This document shows, in pieces, positions 37,708 through 46,514 of a stretch of 64,000 nucleotides of DNA (the first letter of the stretch is position 1; each line of letters starts with the position of its first letter). A program made the position numbers and the translations under genes. The stretch spans positions 744,001-808,000 of the forward strand of contig NZ_CP054022.1 of NCBI RefSeq assembly GCF_005862305.2, given 5' to 3'. The stretch is from Rhizobium indicum. GTDB taxonomy: Bacteria > Pseudomonadota > Alphaproteobacteria > Rhizobiales > Rhizobiaceae. A model generated the notes under the pieces. That model did not search any database, had not been told where the DNA came from, and saw only the letters and a list, made by a program, of their open reading frames with translations.

Positions 37708-38385
37708 AAATTTTGTAGTTTTTAACCAACGGAGGCGGCGCCAGGGGCAGCCAGCTTCTCAAAGCGCGTCGTCCGCCCCGCTCAATGGAACAAGGACATA
37801 CGACCGCTGAGGTCAGCTCAATACCTCCTTTATGATTTGCGGATGCCGACATGCTGGCGATCCGCGATCTGAAGGCGAGCAACATGAACCAGTTTCTCGG
37901 GCAGTCACTGTCGATTGTCATCACATCACTCGCCTTGAATACGCAGTTGAGCATGCCGACGGGCGTCGCGCGCTCGAGCTACTCTTCCATGCTGATGATC
38001 ATCGTTACCTGATCATCTGCCGCGGCGAACTTGCATCCCTGGTCACTCGGGTTCCTCGGGTCACTAAAGATGAGTTCGACCTTTAATTCTCCATCGATCT
38101 GGCTATCCCAGGGGAATAGGGACGCTTCGGAATTCGCAAACCGAGGGAAGTCCGTGCGAAGCGCCCGCGGCTTCTGACGCTGCAACCTGTCCAGTCCACC
38201 CAATGGTGTCGGCATCCGTCGGATCTCCGACTTGCGAGGCGCCAGGGAATCACAACCTCGGCAAGCGCCTTCACTTCGTTATATGACGGATGCCCTTCGA
38301 GGAAAATTCCCTGGTCCCGATCGAACCAAATTGCTTCCCGATCGGGCTAGCAATGGGATGCCTCCTGTGGGGAGGTCGAATTCCG
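37708..38385. other. Gene-poor stretch, no supported gene
   Basis: Between the AI-2E gene and the manganese catalase promoter are only short competing frames. The best are a plus frame 37832-38086 and a minus frame 37979-38215 that overlap each other. Neither has a recognised family or a good ribosome site. CCTCC-TGTG-GGGAGG (38361-38376) is a short hairpin. Confidence 0.5.
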
Positions 38386-38410
38386 GGAACAACGGCGACC
38401 GATAAAGGTT
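38386..38410 (+). promoter_or_regulatory. EcfG-type stress promoter of the manganese catalase gene
   Basis: GGAAC (38386-38390), 16 bases, then GGTT (38407-38410). The alphaproteobacterial general stress consensus is GGAAC-N16/17-CGTT, so one -10 base differs. It lies 34 bases upstream of the catalase start, a suitable distance. Confidence 0.55.
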
Positions 38411-38443
38411 CGCTGATTTCCACCAACCGAAAGGAACTCGATC

Positions 38444-39370
38444 ATGTTCATGCGCGTCGACCAATTGCAGGCAGAACTACCGCCGCCGAAAGCCGCCGAC
38501 CCGAATGCCGCAGCGGCGTTACAGGAACTGCTTGGCGGAAAGTACGGCGAAATGTCCACGCTTGGAAACTACATGTTTCAGAGCTTCAACTTTCGCTCGA
38601 AATCGAAGCTTCGGCCCTTTTATAGCCTAGTTGCCAGCATCACGGCGGAGGAACTCGGCCACGTCGAACTCGTCAGCAACGGCGTCGCCATGCTCAACAA
38701 TGGGCCAGATATTCCCGATGGCGACGAAGGTGACGGCGGCGATATTTCGGGCGGACCTTTCGAGGCAATGAAGGAGATCCGTCTCGCTGCAAGCTTTCTA
38801 TCCGGTGGCGGCGGCGCAATGCCGATCAACAGCAACGGGCAGTCTTGGAACAACGACTTCATTACGACCACGGGCAACGTGGTCCTGGATCTGCTCCATA
38901 ACTTCCATCTCGAATGCGGCGCCCGCCTACACAAGCTGCGCGTCTACGAAACGGTGACCGATCCGACAGGCCGCGCGGTCTGCGGCTATCTGCTCGTTCG
39001 TGGCTCCGTTCATGCCCACGCGTACGCGCTGGCATTGAAAAAAATTACCGGCGTGGAGATCGAGAAGTTCCTTCCCTGCCCCAACATCCCGCTTGCGAAT
39101 ATTCCGGAATGCCAGCAATACCTCGACGAAGGCTCGCATCGTCGGCTCTATACCTGGAGCCCGAACGACTACAAGGAGATCGCCGGCATCTGGAGTAATG
39201 ACGAAGTGGCACTCCCCGGCGACCCTCCCGGCGAACTCGAAGTCGTCGACGGCATGCCTGAAGGCGGCAAGATTCAGCAGCTTGTCGGCGTGCCTTCGGC
39301 CTTCACTCCGGACTACGCGCCGGAGGAAATGTTCGAAATCGCCGAGCAGCTTTACAAGAAGTCGCGTTGA
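38444..39370 (+). CDS. Manganese catalase
   Basis: 308 residues of the non-haem dimanganese catalase family, starting MFMRVDQLQAELPPPK. Metal-ligand regions are present: Glu in GGKYGEMSTLGNYMFQSF, Glu and His in ITAEELGHVELVSNG, LLHNFHLECGARLHKLRVYE and RGSVHAHAYALAL. It disproportionates hydrogen peroxide in the cytosol. The length matches the family. ATG at 38444 has AAAGGA upstream. An EcfG-type promoter precedes and a strong hairpin follows, so it is a single-gene stress unit. A peroxide-removing enzyme close to a secreted peroxidase may be meaningful or chance. Confidence 0.95.
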   Translation: MFMRVDQLQAELPPPKAADPNAAAALQELLGGKYGEMSTLGNYMFQSFNFRSKSKLRPFYSLVASITAEELGHVELVSNGVAMLNNGPDIPDGDEGDGGDISGGPFEAMKEIRLAASFLSGGGGAMPINSNGQSWNNDFITTTGNVVLDLLHNFHLECGARLHKLRVYETVTDPTGRAVCGYLLVRGSVHAHAYALALKKITGVEIEKFLPCPNIPLANIPECQQYLDEGSHRRLYTWSPNDYKEIAGIWSNDEVALPGDPPGELEVVDGMPEGGKIQQLVGVPSAFTPDYAPEEMFEIAEQLYKKSR

Positions 39371-39377
39371 CCGCTCC

Positions 39378-39412
39378 GGCGGGCCTTACCGATATATCGG
39401 TATAGGCCCGCC
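39378..39412 (+). terminator. Long hairpin behind manganese catalase
   Basis: Arms GGCGGGCCTTACCGATA and TATCGGTATAGGCCCGCC pair over 17 positions with one bulged T and almost no loop, 8 bases past the catalase stop. No T run follows. The rest of 39413-39743 holds no supported gene. Confidence 0.7.
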
Positions 39413-39743
39413 AAGCAGTGACACTACGACGCTTGAGATAGCGGGGGAGCATCGTGGGAAATAGCAACACGACAGACGACACGCCCGACGTGAGGCCAAG
39501 TATCGAGCACCGATCGAGGAGCCCAGCGCGCGCCGCCTGCGGTCGCTCAGAACTGTAGGCCACCCGCTTGGGCGAGCTTTCGCCCCACGGTCTCTGCTCC
39601 GGAGGGTCGGCGGCGAAGACGCGAATTGGAAGCTCGGTGGGTCGACGGGTGATCGTTATCCGCCCAATGGCGATCTAAACAAGCTGAGGCATTCTCATTT
39701 CCAGGATTTCTGCTATCGTCCACGGGTTACTGGAGTGGGCTCC

Positions 39744-39971
39744 ATGGTTGCAACGAGTTTGGTTCCCGGCGCGTTTTACTGGGCGAAATCCTCGAAGTAC
39801 TTCGACGGACGAGCGACGATCGTTCAGGTCTCCACGGTCTTCGGTAAGGATCCTGACTACTGGACGCTGGAGCTCCTGGGAACCGATCAGCACGCCATGC
39901 CCACGGAATTCGAGATCATCGCTCCCGCGGAGCTCCCACAAGAGTACCCCCTCCGTCAAGCCGCCGAGTGA
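39744..39971 (+). CDS. Small conserved hypothetical protein (75 residues)
   Basis: ATG at 39744, with GGAG 8 bases upstream, opens a 75-residue frame (an in-frame GTG lies at 39735). The sequence reads LVPGAFYWAKSS, then ATIVQVSTVFGKDPDYWTLE and FEIIAPAELP, a compact beta-rich pattern with balanced composition typical of a folded small protein. No membrane segment. Similar small proteins are common in rhizobia, but I assign no function. It converges with the HWE kinase operon. Confidence 0.65.
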   Translation: MVATSLVPGAFYWAKSSKYFDGRATIVQVSTVFGKDPDYWTLELLGTDQHAMPTEFEIIAPAELPQEYPLRQAAE

Positions 39972-40027
39972 CCGTTCATCAGGCAAGCGAACGACGGCCG
40001 GCAACAGAGGAAGCCCCAATAGGGCGC

Positions 40028-41035
40028 TCACACCGACAACCGGTTTTCCTTTAATCGAAGTACGACGACCAACCCGCTCGGGGTCCAGTCGTAGCCGATC
40101 GAACCGTCGAGCTGACCGGTGACTGCGCGATGGAGAAGTTTGCTGCCATAACCGTCGGCACTTAAGGGAGGTACGACGACGGGTCCGCCCTGCTCGCTCC
40201 AGGCGATTTCGACCTCACCTTCCGCCAGAACGCCAGACACGTCCAAGGTCCCCGTTTCCACCGAGAGCGCACCGTATTTGAGGGAGTTGGTGGCCAGTTC
40301 ATGAATGACGAGTGCAAGGCTCGTCGCCGACGACTCGCCAACGCCCATACGAGGAACTGCGACGCGAATGCGCCCCGCAAACGCGCCTTCGTCGTCGTAG
40401 GGTGCGAGTAGAACCGTGAACAAATCTCCAAGAAGGGCGGCATTTCCTTGTCCGCCCTTGAGCGGGCGGACGAGGTCGTGGGCCCGCCCGAGGGCCGCCA
40501 GGCGTTGCGTGAGCTGCAGGACCATGTCCTCCTTCGACGTCGTCGACCGGGAGGTGATAGCGGTAAGACCGGAAGCGAGCGCCAACAGATTCTTGACGCG
40601 GTGGCTCATTTCGCCGGCCAGCAGTTCGTGCCCTTCTTCCGCTTGTTTGCGACCGGTAACATCCAAAAATATTCCAGACATCATCCGGGCGACGATGCCT
40701 GCGTCGTTGCCTTGACCGCGAGCGGAGATCCAACGGACGTCAGAGGCGTCCGTCAATATCCTGAAGTCAATCTCGTATGGGCCGGCTAGCACTCGGGTGG
40801 CGACAAAGGCGGATCGTACCCTGTCGCGGTCGGCCGGATGAATCTTCGCCGACAACCGCTCGAATGTCAGCGGGCTCCCTCGCGAGACGTCCCAGAGTTC
40901 GTATCCTTTGGCGTCCATCAAGAAGGTACCGTCGTCGACGTTCCAGGTCCAAAGGGCGACGCCTGCGGCCTTGATCGCATTGCGTAGCTGCTCGGGGTTC
41001 CAGTCAGGCTCGTCGCCGGTTTCGTGATCGGTCAC
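40028..41035 (-). CDS. PAS-HWE sensor histidine kinase
   Basis: 335 residues. A PAS domain (about 15-130; ALWTWNVDDGTFLMDAKGYE, WISARGQGND) with a PAC-like end (GIFLDVTGRKQAEEG) leads to the HWE kinase: His in GEMSHRVKNLLALASGL, N-box LVIHELATNSLKYGAL and WxE in EIAWSEQGGP. Cytosolic, sensing light, redox or a small ligand through PAS. It starts with GTG at 41035 behind AGAGAGATCTG and is the third gene of an operon led by an EcfG-type promoter. HWE kinases often feed the PhyR-EcfG pathway, so feedback is plausible. Confidence 0.9.
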   Translation of the reverse strand: MTDHETGDEPDWNPEQLRNAIKAAGVALWTWNVDDGTFLMDAKGYELWDVSRGSPLTFERLSAKIHPADRDRVRSAFVATRVLAGPYEIDFRILTDASDVRWISARGQGNDAGIVARMMSGIFLDVTGRKQAEEGHELLAGEMSHRVKNLLALASGLTAITSRSTTSKEDMVLQLTQRLAALGRAHDLVRPLKGGQGNAALLGDLFTVLLAPYDDEGAFAGRIRVAVPRMGVGESSATSLALVIHELATNSLKYGALSVETGTLDVSGVLAEGEVEIAWSEQGGPVVVPPLSADGYGSKLLHRAVTGQLDGSIGYDWTPSGLVVVLRLKENRLSV

Positions 41036-41065
41036 CAGATCTCTCTGTGTCGGAGGGAACTTTAC

Positions 41066-41398
41066 TCACCGGAGAAGGGTGGTTGCCTTTATATAGTTCT
41101 GATGTGTTCGGATTTCCTGAAATTCGGAGTATTTAATTTCCCGCAGCGCCTGTGATTCAGGCCTGCTAAGCTGCCAGCCGCCGAAGCGTGCGAGCGAGAT
41201 CGTGGACATCGTAAGGTCTGGCCACTTGTTCGACGGTTCCTCGGCCTCCGCACCTGGGCGATCGGGAGTCCGGGCGTAGGCAGTTCGCAAACCGGCGATT
41301 TCTTCAATGATCGCGTCGAAGACTTCCTGTTGCTTCGCCCCATCGACGACGAAGGTATCGACGAGCGCCAGACGCAGACTATCTCTCCACTCCGTCAT
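41066..41398 (-). CDS. Conserved hypothetical protein (110 residues)
   Basis: Reads MTEWRDSLRLALVDTFVVDG from the ATG at 41398 (an in-frame GTG lies at 41407). A helical N-terminal half (QEVFDAIIEEIAGLRTAYAR) precedes an acidic linker and a C-terminal part rich in Arg and Glu (LREIKYSEFQEIRTHQNYI). No membrane segment or catalytic motif was seen. It lies between the proline-rich gene, whose end it overlaps, and the HWE kinase 30 bases downstream, so it probably belongs to the same stress operon. Confidence 0.65.
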   Translation of the reverse strand: MTEWRDSLRLALVDTFVVDGAKQQEVFDAIIEEIAGLRTAYARTPDRPGAEAEEPSNKWPDLTMSTISLARFGGWQLSRPESQALREIKYSEFQEIRTHQNYIKATTLLR

Positions 41399-41591
41399 GT
41401 CCGACACTCTGTCTTCGGACGGAGCCCCACGTCGAGCAGTGCGACGACTTCAGACTGCTTGAGGCAGCGCCCTCATCTGGTTCGGGATCGGGCTGAGGTT
41501 CCTCGCCGGGGATGCGGTCGGGCTCCGGCGGCGGGTTGTCAGGCGGCGGAACAAACGGCGGCGGCACGATGGGTTCGAATGGGACTGACAT
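41379..41591 (-). CDS. Proline-rich small protein, stress-induced
   Basis: 70 residues from the ATG at 41591, preceded by GGAGGAACACCCC. The first 45 residues are Pro, Asp and Glu repeats (VPPPFVPPPDNPPPEPDR), probably unfolded, then a Ser-rich tail. A perfect EcfG-type promoter lies 24 bases upstream. Small proline-rich proteins of this look are common in rhizobial stress loci; the function is unknown. First gene of the operon with the 41066 gene and the HWE kinase. Confidence 0.6.
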   Translation of the reverse strand: MSVPFEPIVPPPFVPPPDNPPPEPDRIPGEEPQPDPEPDEGAASSSLKSSHCSTWGSVRRQSVGHDGVER

Positions 41592-41614
41592 GGGGTGTTC
41601 CTCCTCCGCTACGA

Positions 41615-41640
41615 AACGCGGGGGCGTTCGCGCAAGTTCC
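41615..41640 (-). promoter_or_regulatory. EcfG-type stress promoter (perfect match)
   Basis: On the minus strand GGAAC (41640-41636), 17 bases, then CGTT (41618-41615). This matches GGAAC-N17-CGTT exactly, 24 bases upstream of the proline-rich gene start. Confidence 0.7.
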
Positions 41641-41683
41641 GCCGGACCAGGACCGTTGCACCGACGGCGACCGGAAAGCACAG

Positions 41684-41794
41684 ATGACGATCGAGAAGGT
41701 CGGGGCCTCGGGCATGCGTCTTACGACAGTTGATACCGATCCAAAGACTGGCAAGGCAGTGGTCACGTGCCGCATCGATCTTCGCCGGAGCTGA
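41684..41794 (+). CDS. Possible small protein (36 residues)
   Basis: ATG at 41684 opens a frame MTIEKVGASGMRLTTVDTDP, ending CRIDLRRS before TGA. The composition is protein-like, but the ribosome site is weak and the size tiny. The following 41795-42082 shows no gene. Confidence 0.25.
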   Translation: MTIEKVGASGMRLTTVDTDPKTGKAVVTCRIDLRRS

Positions 41795-42121
41795 TCTAGA
41801 GTAAAATCAACCACTGTGCCGCCAGATGAACGTCCAAACAAATTTCAAAGGAGCCCCGCGATGGGGTCAGTTCAACGACCTGAAAGCAATTCGTTAAGCT
41901 CAGGGTGGCCTTGTCGCTGATCCGGATCAAGGCCACCGCAACGCAAGGTATTCCGTAGTGGCAGCTTGAGCATTTGGACATGCGGTTAATGATAGAGCGC
42001 CTTTGAACGGGATCGAACCGGCGTTGGCTAATCGTGAAGCACCTGATAGGTCATAGACCGCTGTGTATGAGGTCTTGGCACCATGTCAGAGACAACCCTC
42101 GGACCGACTGGAGAGCTTTTG

Positions 42122-42298
42122 ATGGGCTGGAAAACACCGAAGATCGAATACGTGAATGGCTATAAGATCGTTGAAGTTGAGGGGCCTAGCTTCAAAGTCT
42201 ACGATGGCGACCGTCAGCTCGGGGACGATTTCCCCTACCCCGGCGAAGCTGCTGCTTACGCAACCTCGTTGCCAAAACGGGATCATCCACGCAGCTAG
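42122..42298 (+). CDS. Small hypothetical protein (58 residues)
   Basis: ATG at 42122 has GGAGAG 7-9 bases upstream and is preferred over an in-frame ATG at 42083 that lacks a ribosome site. The protein reads MGWKTPKIEYVNGYKIVEVE, FKVYDGDRQLGDDFPYPGEA and ends KRDHPRS, a beta-hairpin-rich pattern. Function unknown. RsgA starts 36 bases downstream in the same direction. Confidence 0.5.
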   Translation: MGWKTPKIEYVNGYKIVEVEGPSFKVYDGDRQLGDDFPYPGEAAAYATSLPKRDHPRS

Positions 42299-42333
42299 GC
42301 GAAACGCCGCGGAAGATCATTCAAAAACCCCTT

Positions 42334-43386
42334 ATGGCAGCCTTACTGAAAGTGGAACAAGATTTGACCAGCTCCCAACTTTCTTCACCGCTGGAACTGC
42401 TTGGGTGGTCTGAATTCTTCGCGGACCAGGTCCAGCCCAGCGAAGCGGGCTTGATCCCCAGACGCATCGCTTCAGTTCACCGGGCACGCATCGAGGCGAT
42501 CGATGTCACCGGGCCGGTCGGACTGGAATTTCCAGCCAATACCAGTACTGGTGACTACGCGGTGGGCGACTGGGTTCTTGCCGATCCACTGACTGACATG
42601 CTTATCAGACGTCTCGACCGAAAAAGCGTCTTTCAACGACGCCCGGAAGGCGGACGTGGCCAACAACTTGTTGCCGCCAACGTCGACACCCTGTTGATCG
42701 TGACCTCGTGCAATGCCGATTTTAATCTTGCTCGGCTGGAACGTTACCTGATCATGGCCAACCAGGCCGGGAGCAATCCGGTGATTGTACTGACGAAGGC
42801 CGACACCGCGGAAGATGCCGGCATGTTCCAGGCGCAAGCCGAGGCTTTGCAGCGTGACCTGCCTGTCGTTGCCTTGAATGGGCGCTCCGCGGACGCCGTT
42901 TCCCTGTTGAGGCCCTGGTGCGGCGTTGGCCAAACGGTTGCGTTGGTGGGGTCTTCTGGTGTCGGAAAATCAACACTGGTGAACACCATGACTGGGCCAG
43001 AATCTGACATAAAGCAAAAGACGGGCACCATCCGCGAATACGACGCGCAGGGCCGACACACCACCACGGCGCGATCCCTGCATGCAATTTCAGGCGGTGG
43101 CTGGGTCATCGATACGCCGGGAATAAGAACGCTTTACGTGAGTGATGTTGCCGACGGTATAGACACCCTCTTTGCTGAAATAACTGAACTGGCGCCGCTT
43201 TGCCGCTTTCGCGATTGCACCCATGCCCATGAACCGGGATGCGCGGTTCAGGCAGCCGTCGCAAGCGGCGCCCTGCTCGCCGATCGCCTGGAACGCTGGC
43301 GGAACCTGCTTGCAGAAAACCGCGACCGAACACCGGTCGTGAGCGGACCCCGCGGCAACAAGATCGTTCGCAAGAAGAAATATTGA
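42334..43386 (+). CDS. rsgA: Ribosome small subunit-dependent GTPase A (RsgA/YjeQ)
   Basis: 350 residues with the circularly permuted GTPase order of RsgA: N-terminal OB fold, G4 VLTKAD near 152, G1 (P-loop) GSSGVGKSTL near 207, G3 DTPG near 265, and C-terminal zinc site CRFRDCTHAHEPGC. RsgA checks late 30S ribosome assembly. The P-loop and zinc ligands are intact. The N-terminus (ELLGWSEFFADQ) matches the family after about 22 extra residues, so the start may lie later than 42334. This looks like an extra, accessory-replicon type copy, but the main copy cannot be seen here. Confidence 0.93.
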   Translation: MAALLKVEQDLTSSQLSSPLELLGWSEFFADQVQPSEAGLIPRRIASVHRARIEAIDVTGPVGLEFPANTSTGDYAVGDWVLADPLTDMLIRRLDRKSVFQRRPEGGRGQQLVAANVDTLLIVTSCNADFNLARLERYLIMANQAGSNPVIVLTKADTAEDAGMFQAQAEALQRDLPVVALNGRSADAVSLLRPWCGVGQTVALVGSSGVGKSTLVNTMTGPESDIKQKTGTIREYDAQGRHTTTARSLHAISGGGWVIDTPGIRTLYVSDVADGIDTLFAEITELAPLCRFRDCTHAHEPGCAVQAAVASGALLADRLERWRNLLAENRDRTPVVSGPRGNKIVRKKKY

Positions 43387-43637
43387 AAGTGTTGAACGTT
43401 TGCGACGGTGCTGATCGGCGTCAGCCACAATCCGCCACCTGAATTGGCTGGCCTGTGGTGACAGCGTCAGCGCTCAATGAGTGGGATTGCGGTCAAGAAG
43501 AAGACCCTGCAAGCGATCGCTCCCGCTTGTGAGGGATATGTCTTTGAACAACCGCGATATGAGGCGCGGTCGCAATCCTTGCCTCTCATCGATGAGGAGG
43601 AATGACATCCCGTGGCGAGGAACTCCCTTCAAGACTT

Positions 43638-44024
43638 TCAGCCGGTTCGCTGCTGGTCTGTCGCGAGGACTTGTTTTGCGTGAGGGCGTTCGGAGACAAG
43701 ATAAACCAGTTCGCGGTAGTCGTATGGCTTGGGCAAGAAAAAGACGCCGGGATCGATCTCTGAGCGGACATCGCGGCCCGATACGACCCATACGCTCGTC
43801 GCGGGTCTCGTGGATGTCACCAACCTCATCAGGTCAAGTCCACTCAAGCCCCCGGGCATGTCGACATCGGTAATCATGCCGTCCAAATGATCGCATCTCC
43901 CAAGCGCTGCGACGGCTTCCAAAGCGCTGGCGGCTTCGATGACCGTATGACCCGCATCCACGAGTTCGTCCAACAGGAGAAAGCGGATTAGCGGCTCGTC
44001 TTCGACGACGAGGATAACGGCCAT
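43638..44024 (-). CDS. Stand-alone receiver-domain response regulator
   Basis: 128 residues from the ATG at 44024. The single receiver has the acidic pair (ILVVEDEPLIR), phosphoacceptor Asp in LDGMITDVDMPGGLSGLDLM, and Lys in FFLPKPYDYRELV. No output domain, so it acts by protein contact or phosphotransfer, as is common for receivers paired with HWE kinases. No kinase is adjacent; the PAS-HWE kinase is 2.6 kb away. Confidence 0.9.
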   Translation of the reverse strand: MAVILVVEDEPLIRFLLLDELVDAGHTVIEAASALEAVAALGRCDHLDGMITDVDMPGGLSGLDLMRLVTSTRPATSVWVVSGRDVRSEIDPGVFFLPKPYDYRELVYLVSERPHAKQVLATDQQRTG

Positions 44025-44122
44025 GAGTTTCAATTCCCAATGTATGTGATCGCCTAACGCGGCTCGACGCGGGAGTGTTGCCCTCGTTTTAGGATCCGCT
44101 TACATGTTTAATAAAATCTGAA

Positions 44123-45216
44123 TTATTGGCTACTGGTTTGGAGCTGCGCATAGGGTGATTTTTGCGTCTGGCAGCTAGCTGCTGTGGTCTCCATGACGAG
44201 GTCATAGGCGCGCAGACTGCTGGGCGGCTTGCGCTTCGACAGCTCGATTTCCGCGGTGCGAATGGCTGGATGGATTGCGCCCGCGACCTGCGCCGCGATC
44301 CTGTCCTGAAACTCGAAGATGTCCTCAGTCGCGCCCTCATAACGCTCGGACCAAAGCTCGGTCCGCATCTCGGCATCGACCAGTTGCACGGAGATACGCA
44401 GCCGATCCCCTCCCCGGCGAACAGTCCCTTCGACCACGTAAGTCACTCCAAGTTCCCTGCCAACGTCACGCACGCGTCGACGAAACGTCCCTTGTAGGTG
44501 AACGCGGACTGGCGGGCGATCACAAAGAAATCCCGAACACGGGAGAGGGCGGCGGTGATTTCCTCCACGACGCCGTCCACGAAGTACCCATCGCCCTGAC
44601 CGCTCAGGTTGTCGAAGGGCATGACCACGATCGACGGCTGGTCCCTGCCAAAGCGGGTCGCAAGTGATGGCCCGGATCCCACGTCAAGCCCCTCAGGCGT
44701 CGCTTGCGGCCAGTCGACCCGAAACACAGAAATCGGCCTCGGGATGTTCTTCAAGGCCCGCTCGCCAAGGCTGGTCAGCGTGAACGGCACCTTACCGTCG
44801 AGATGTTCGCGTACCGACCCGGATATGCAGATGCCGGATGGGGCGGCCATCTCCTGCAAGCGCGCCGCGATGTTGACGCCATCGCCTGGCAGATCGTTGC
44901 CTGACACAACCACATCACCAAGATTGACGCCGATGCGAAATTTCAAGCGCCGATCGATCGGGAGGTCTTTCGAGAGGCTGAACACGCTGCGCTGGATGTC
45001 AACCGCGCACCGGACCGCCTGGACAGCACTCGGGAACTGCGGGACAAGGCCGTCACCTGCGCTGCCGAAGATACGGCCACCATGCTCACGCACCAACTCG
45101 GCTATCCGACTGTGGCACAAATTAAGTGCACGGACCGTGCTCTCCTCATCCAGCGCCGTAAGGCGGCTGAAGCCGGCAACATCGGTGGAAAGGATGGCTG
45201 CAAGCTTTCGATCCAC
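44123..45216 (-). pseudogene. Class III adenylate cyclase with TolB-like part, frameshifted and truncated
   Basis: From GTG at about 45216 (VDRKLAAILSTDVAGFSRLT) the cyclase domain is clear: GRIFGSAGDGLVPQFPSAVQ and FRIGVNLGDVVVSGNDLPGDGVNIAARL. A TolB-like segment follows (SIVVMPFDNLSG). Near 44475 the frame breaks after KGRFVDA; the next frame continues RDVGRELGVTYVVEGTVRRG to AYDLVM, then ends in unrelated residues at 44123. Intact relatives continue with TPR repeats to about 580 residues, so the gene has both a frameshift (apparently two extra bases) and a lost 3' end. The catalytic domain itself could still be made. Confidence 0.75.
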
Positions 45217-45443
45217 AGCGGTGACCACTCCTGCGGCGAGCAATATCGTTGCGCAAATATGCGCGCGTTCAGCAAGACATTACATAGTGAGAACGGCGGT
45301 TTTTGCCACCGAATGCAGGCCGTTTGCAACCACCCCGTAGAGGCCGCCATTGACGTTCAGACTTCTCCGATGCGGCGATGCCCAGCCTAGCCGGCCCTTA
45401 CCGTTCGACGGAGGAGCTGTTACCTACATATGAGACGTAGCAG

Positions 45444-46514
45444 CTAATAGCCGGTCATTTCAAGATATCCGACACCTGAGGTGGAGCCTACGAAGTTAAT
45501 CGGCCCCTCCCAATAAGGAGTAGAGGTCGCCATCCAGGACTGCTCGTTCAGCGGCTTCGTCGTAATATCAAGTGACTTACCCGGCACGCGTATACGCCAC
45601 TCTACCGGCATCCGGCGCCCATCGACCGTTGCCTCCCGCGTCGGCTCCAGGTGAATGTCGTCTTTCGACAGAGGTGTCGTCTGTCCGTCCGCGGATATCC
45701 AATTCGCGGAGATGAACCCGTCCTTGTCATCACGAAGGCGAAAAGCCATCAGCTTATCGCCGGAATTCAGATGCAGTGAGAACCAGTCCCAGCCCGTCTG
45801 ATTGGACGCAAGCGGCTGCGACGACCACTCCCGATCCAGCCATGCTTTGCCGGTGACCTTAACGGGCGCTCCGAACGTCGTGATCGTTCCCGCCACCTCA
45901 TAAAAAGGCTGTGAGTAATAGTGGCTCGCCTGTCCGTTCGCCGACTTCACGGAAAATCCGTTGTCTCCCTGAAGAACGAGTGGGCCGTCGGCCTTGAGGT
46001 CTAAGTTGTAGCTGAAGTTCGGCCCGCCCGCAGAGACTGAAAGGTTGCCAAGGGCGTCCAAGCCGGATCGCTCGCTTTCCTCCATCCGCCAGTCGTCTAT
46101 CCAAGCCCGAAAAGGCGTTGCGGCAACGCCCGCCTGCCCGACACCTCCCCGTCCCAAGCGCTCTGCAACATACTGATGGCCTTGAGTGGTGATCGCTGCG
46201 TGCCCGATCCAGATCTGCGGATCCGCGAAACCTGCCTTGTCTCCCGGAGCCAGCGCAGAGCGAAAGAGCGTCCACTGCGCTCCATATTGCTTGCCATCCC
46301 CATCTTTGAGATTGGCGGTCACATACCACCACTCAATGCGATAATCAGGATGAGCGCCGTGATCGGCGGGGAAAGAAAGAACAGAGCCCCGCGCAGGGAT
46401 CGCAAAACCTTGCGCATCCGATCCCAATCCGGCGAAGCCTTGCGCAAATGTCTGACCGCTCGCGCAGATCATAGCCGCCGCTATCAGGACAGAGGCCGAC
46501 TTTCTACCGTTCAT
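45444..46514 (-). CDS. AttH/CrtC-like lipocalin-fold exported protein
   Basis: 356 residues with a signal peptide (about 1-25, SVLIAAAMICASGQTFAQ). Family features are FPADHGAHPDYRIEWWYVTA near the N-terminus, YGAQWTLFRSAL, GKAWLDREWSSQPLA and WDWFSLHL. This is the lipocalin-like fold shared by CrtC hydratase and Agrobacterium AttH. It follows a LolD-type ATPase and an FtsX-type permease in the att-like order and overlaps the permease by 11 bases. Likely periplasmic partner of that ABC system, handling a lipid or other hydrophobic ligand (inference). Confidence 0.88.
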   Translation of the reverse strand: MNGRKSASVLIAAAMICASGQTFAQGFAGLGSDAQGFAIPARGSVLSFPADHGAHPDYRIEWWYVTANLKDGDGKQYGAQWTLFRSALAPGDKAGFADPQIWIGHAAITTQGHQYVAERLGRGGVGQAGVAATPFRAWIDDWRMEESERSGLDALGNLSVSAGGPNFSYNLDLKADGPLVLQGDNGFSVKSANGQASHYYSQPFYEVAGTITTFGAPVKVTGKAWLDREWSSQPLASNQTGWDWFSLHLNSGDKLMAFRLRDDKDGFISANWISADGQTTPLSKDDIHLEPTREATVDGRRMPVEWRIRVPGKSLDITTKPLNEQSWMATSTPYWEGPINFVGSTSGVGYLEMTGY

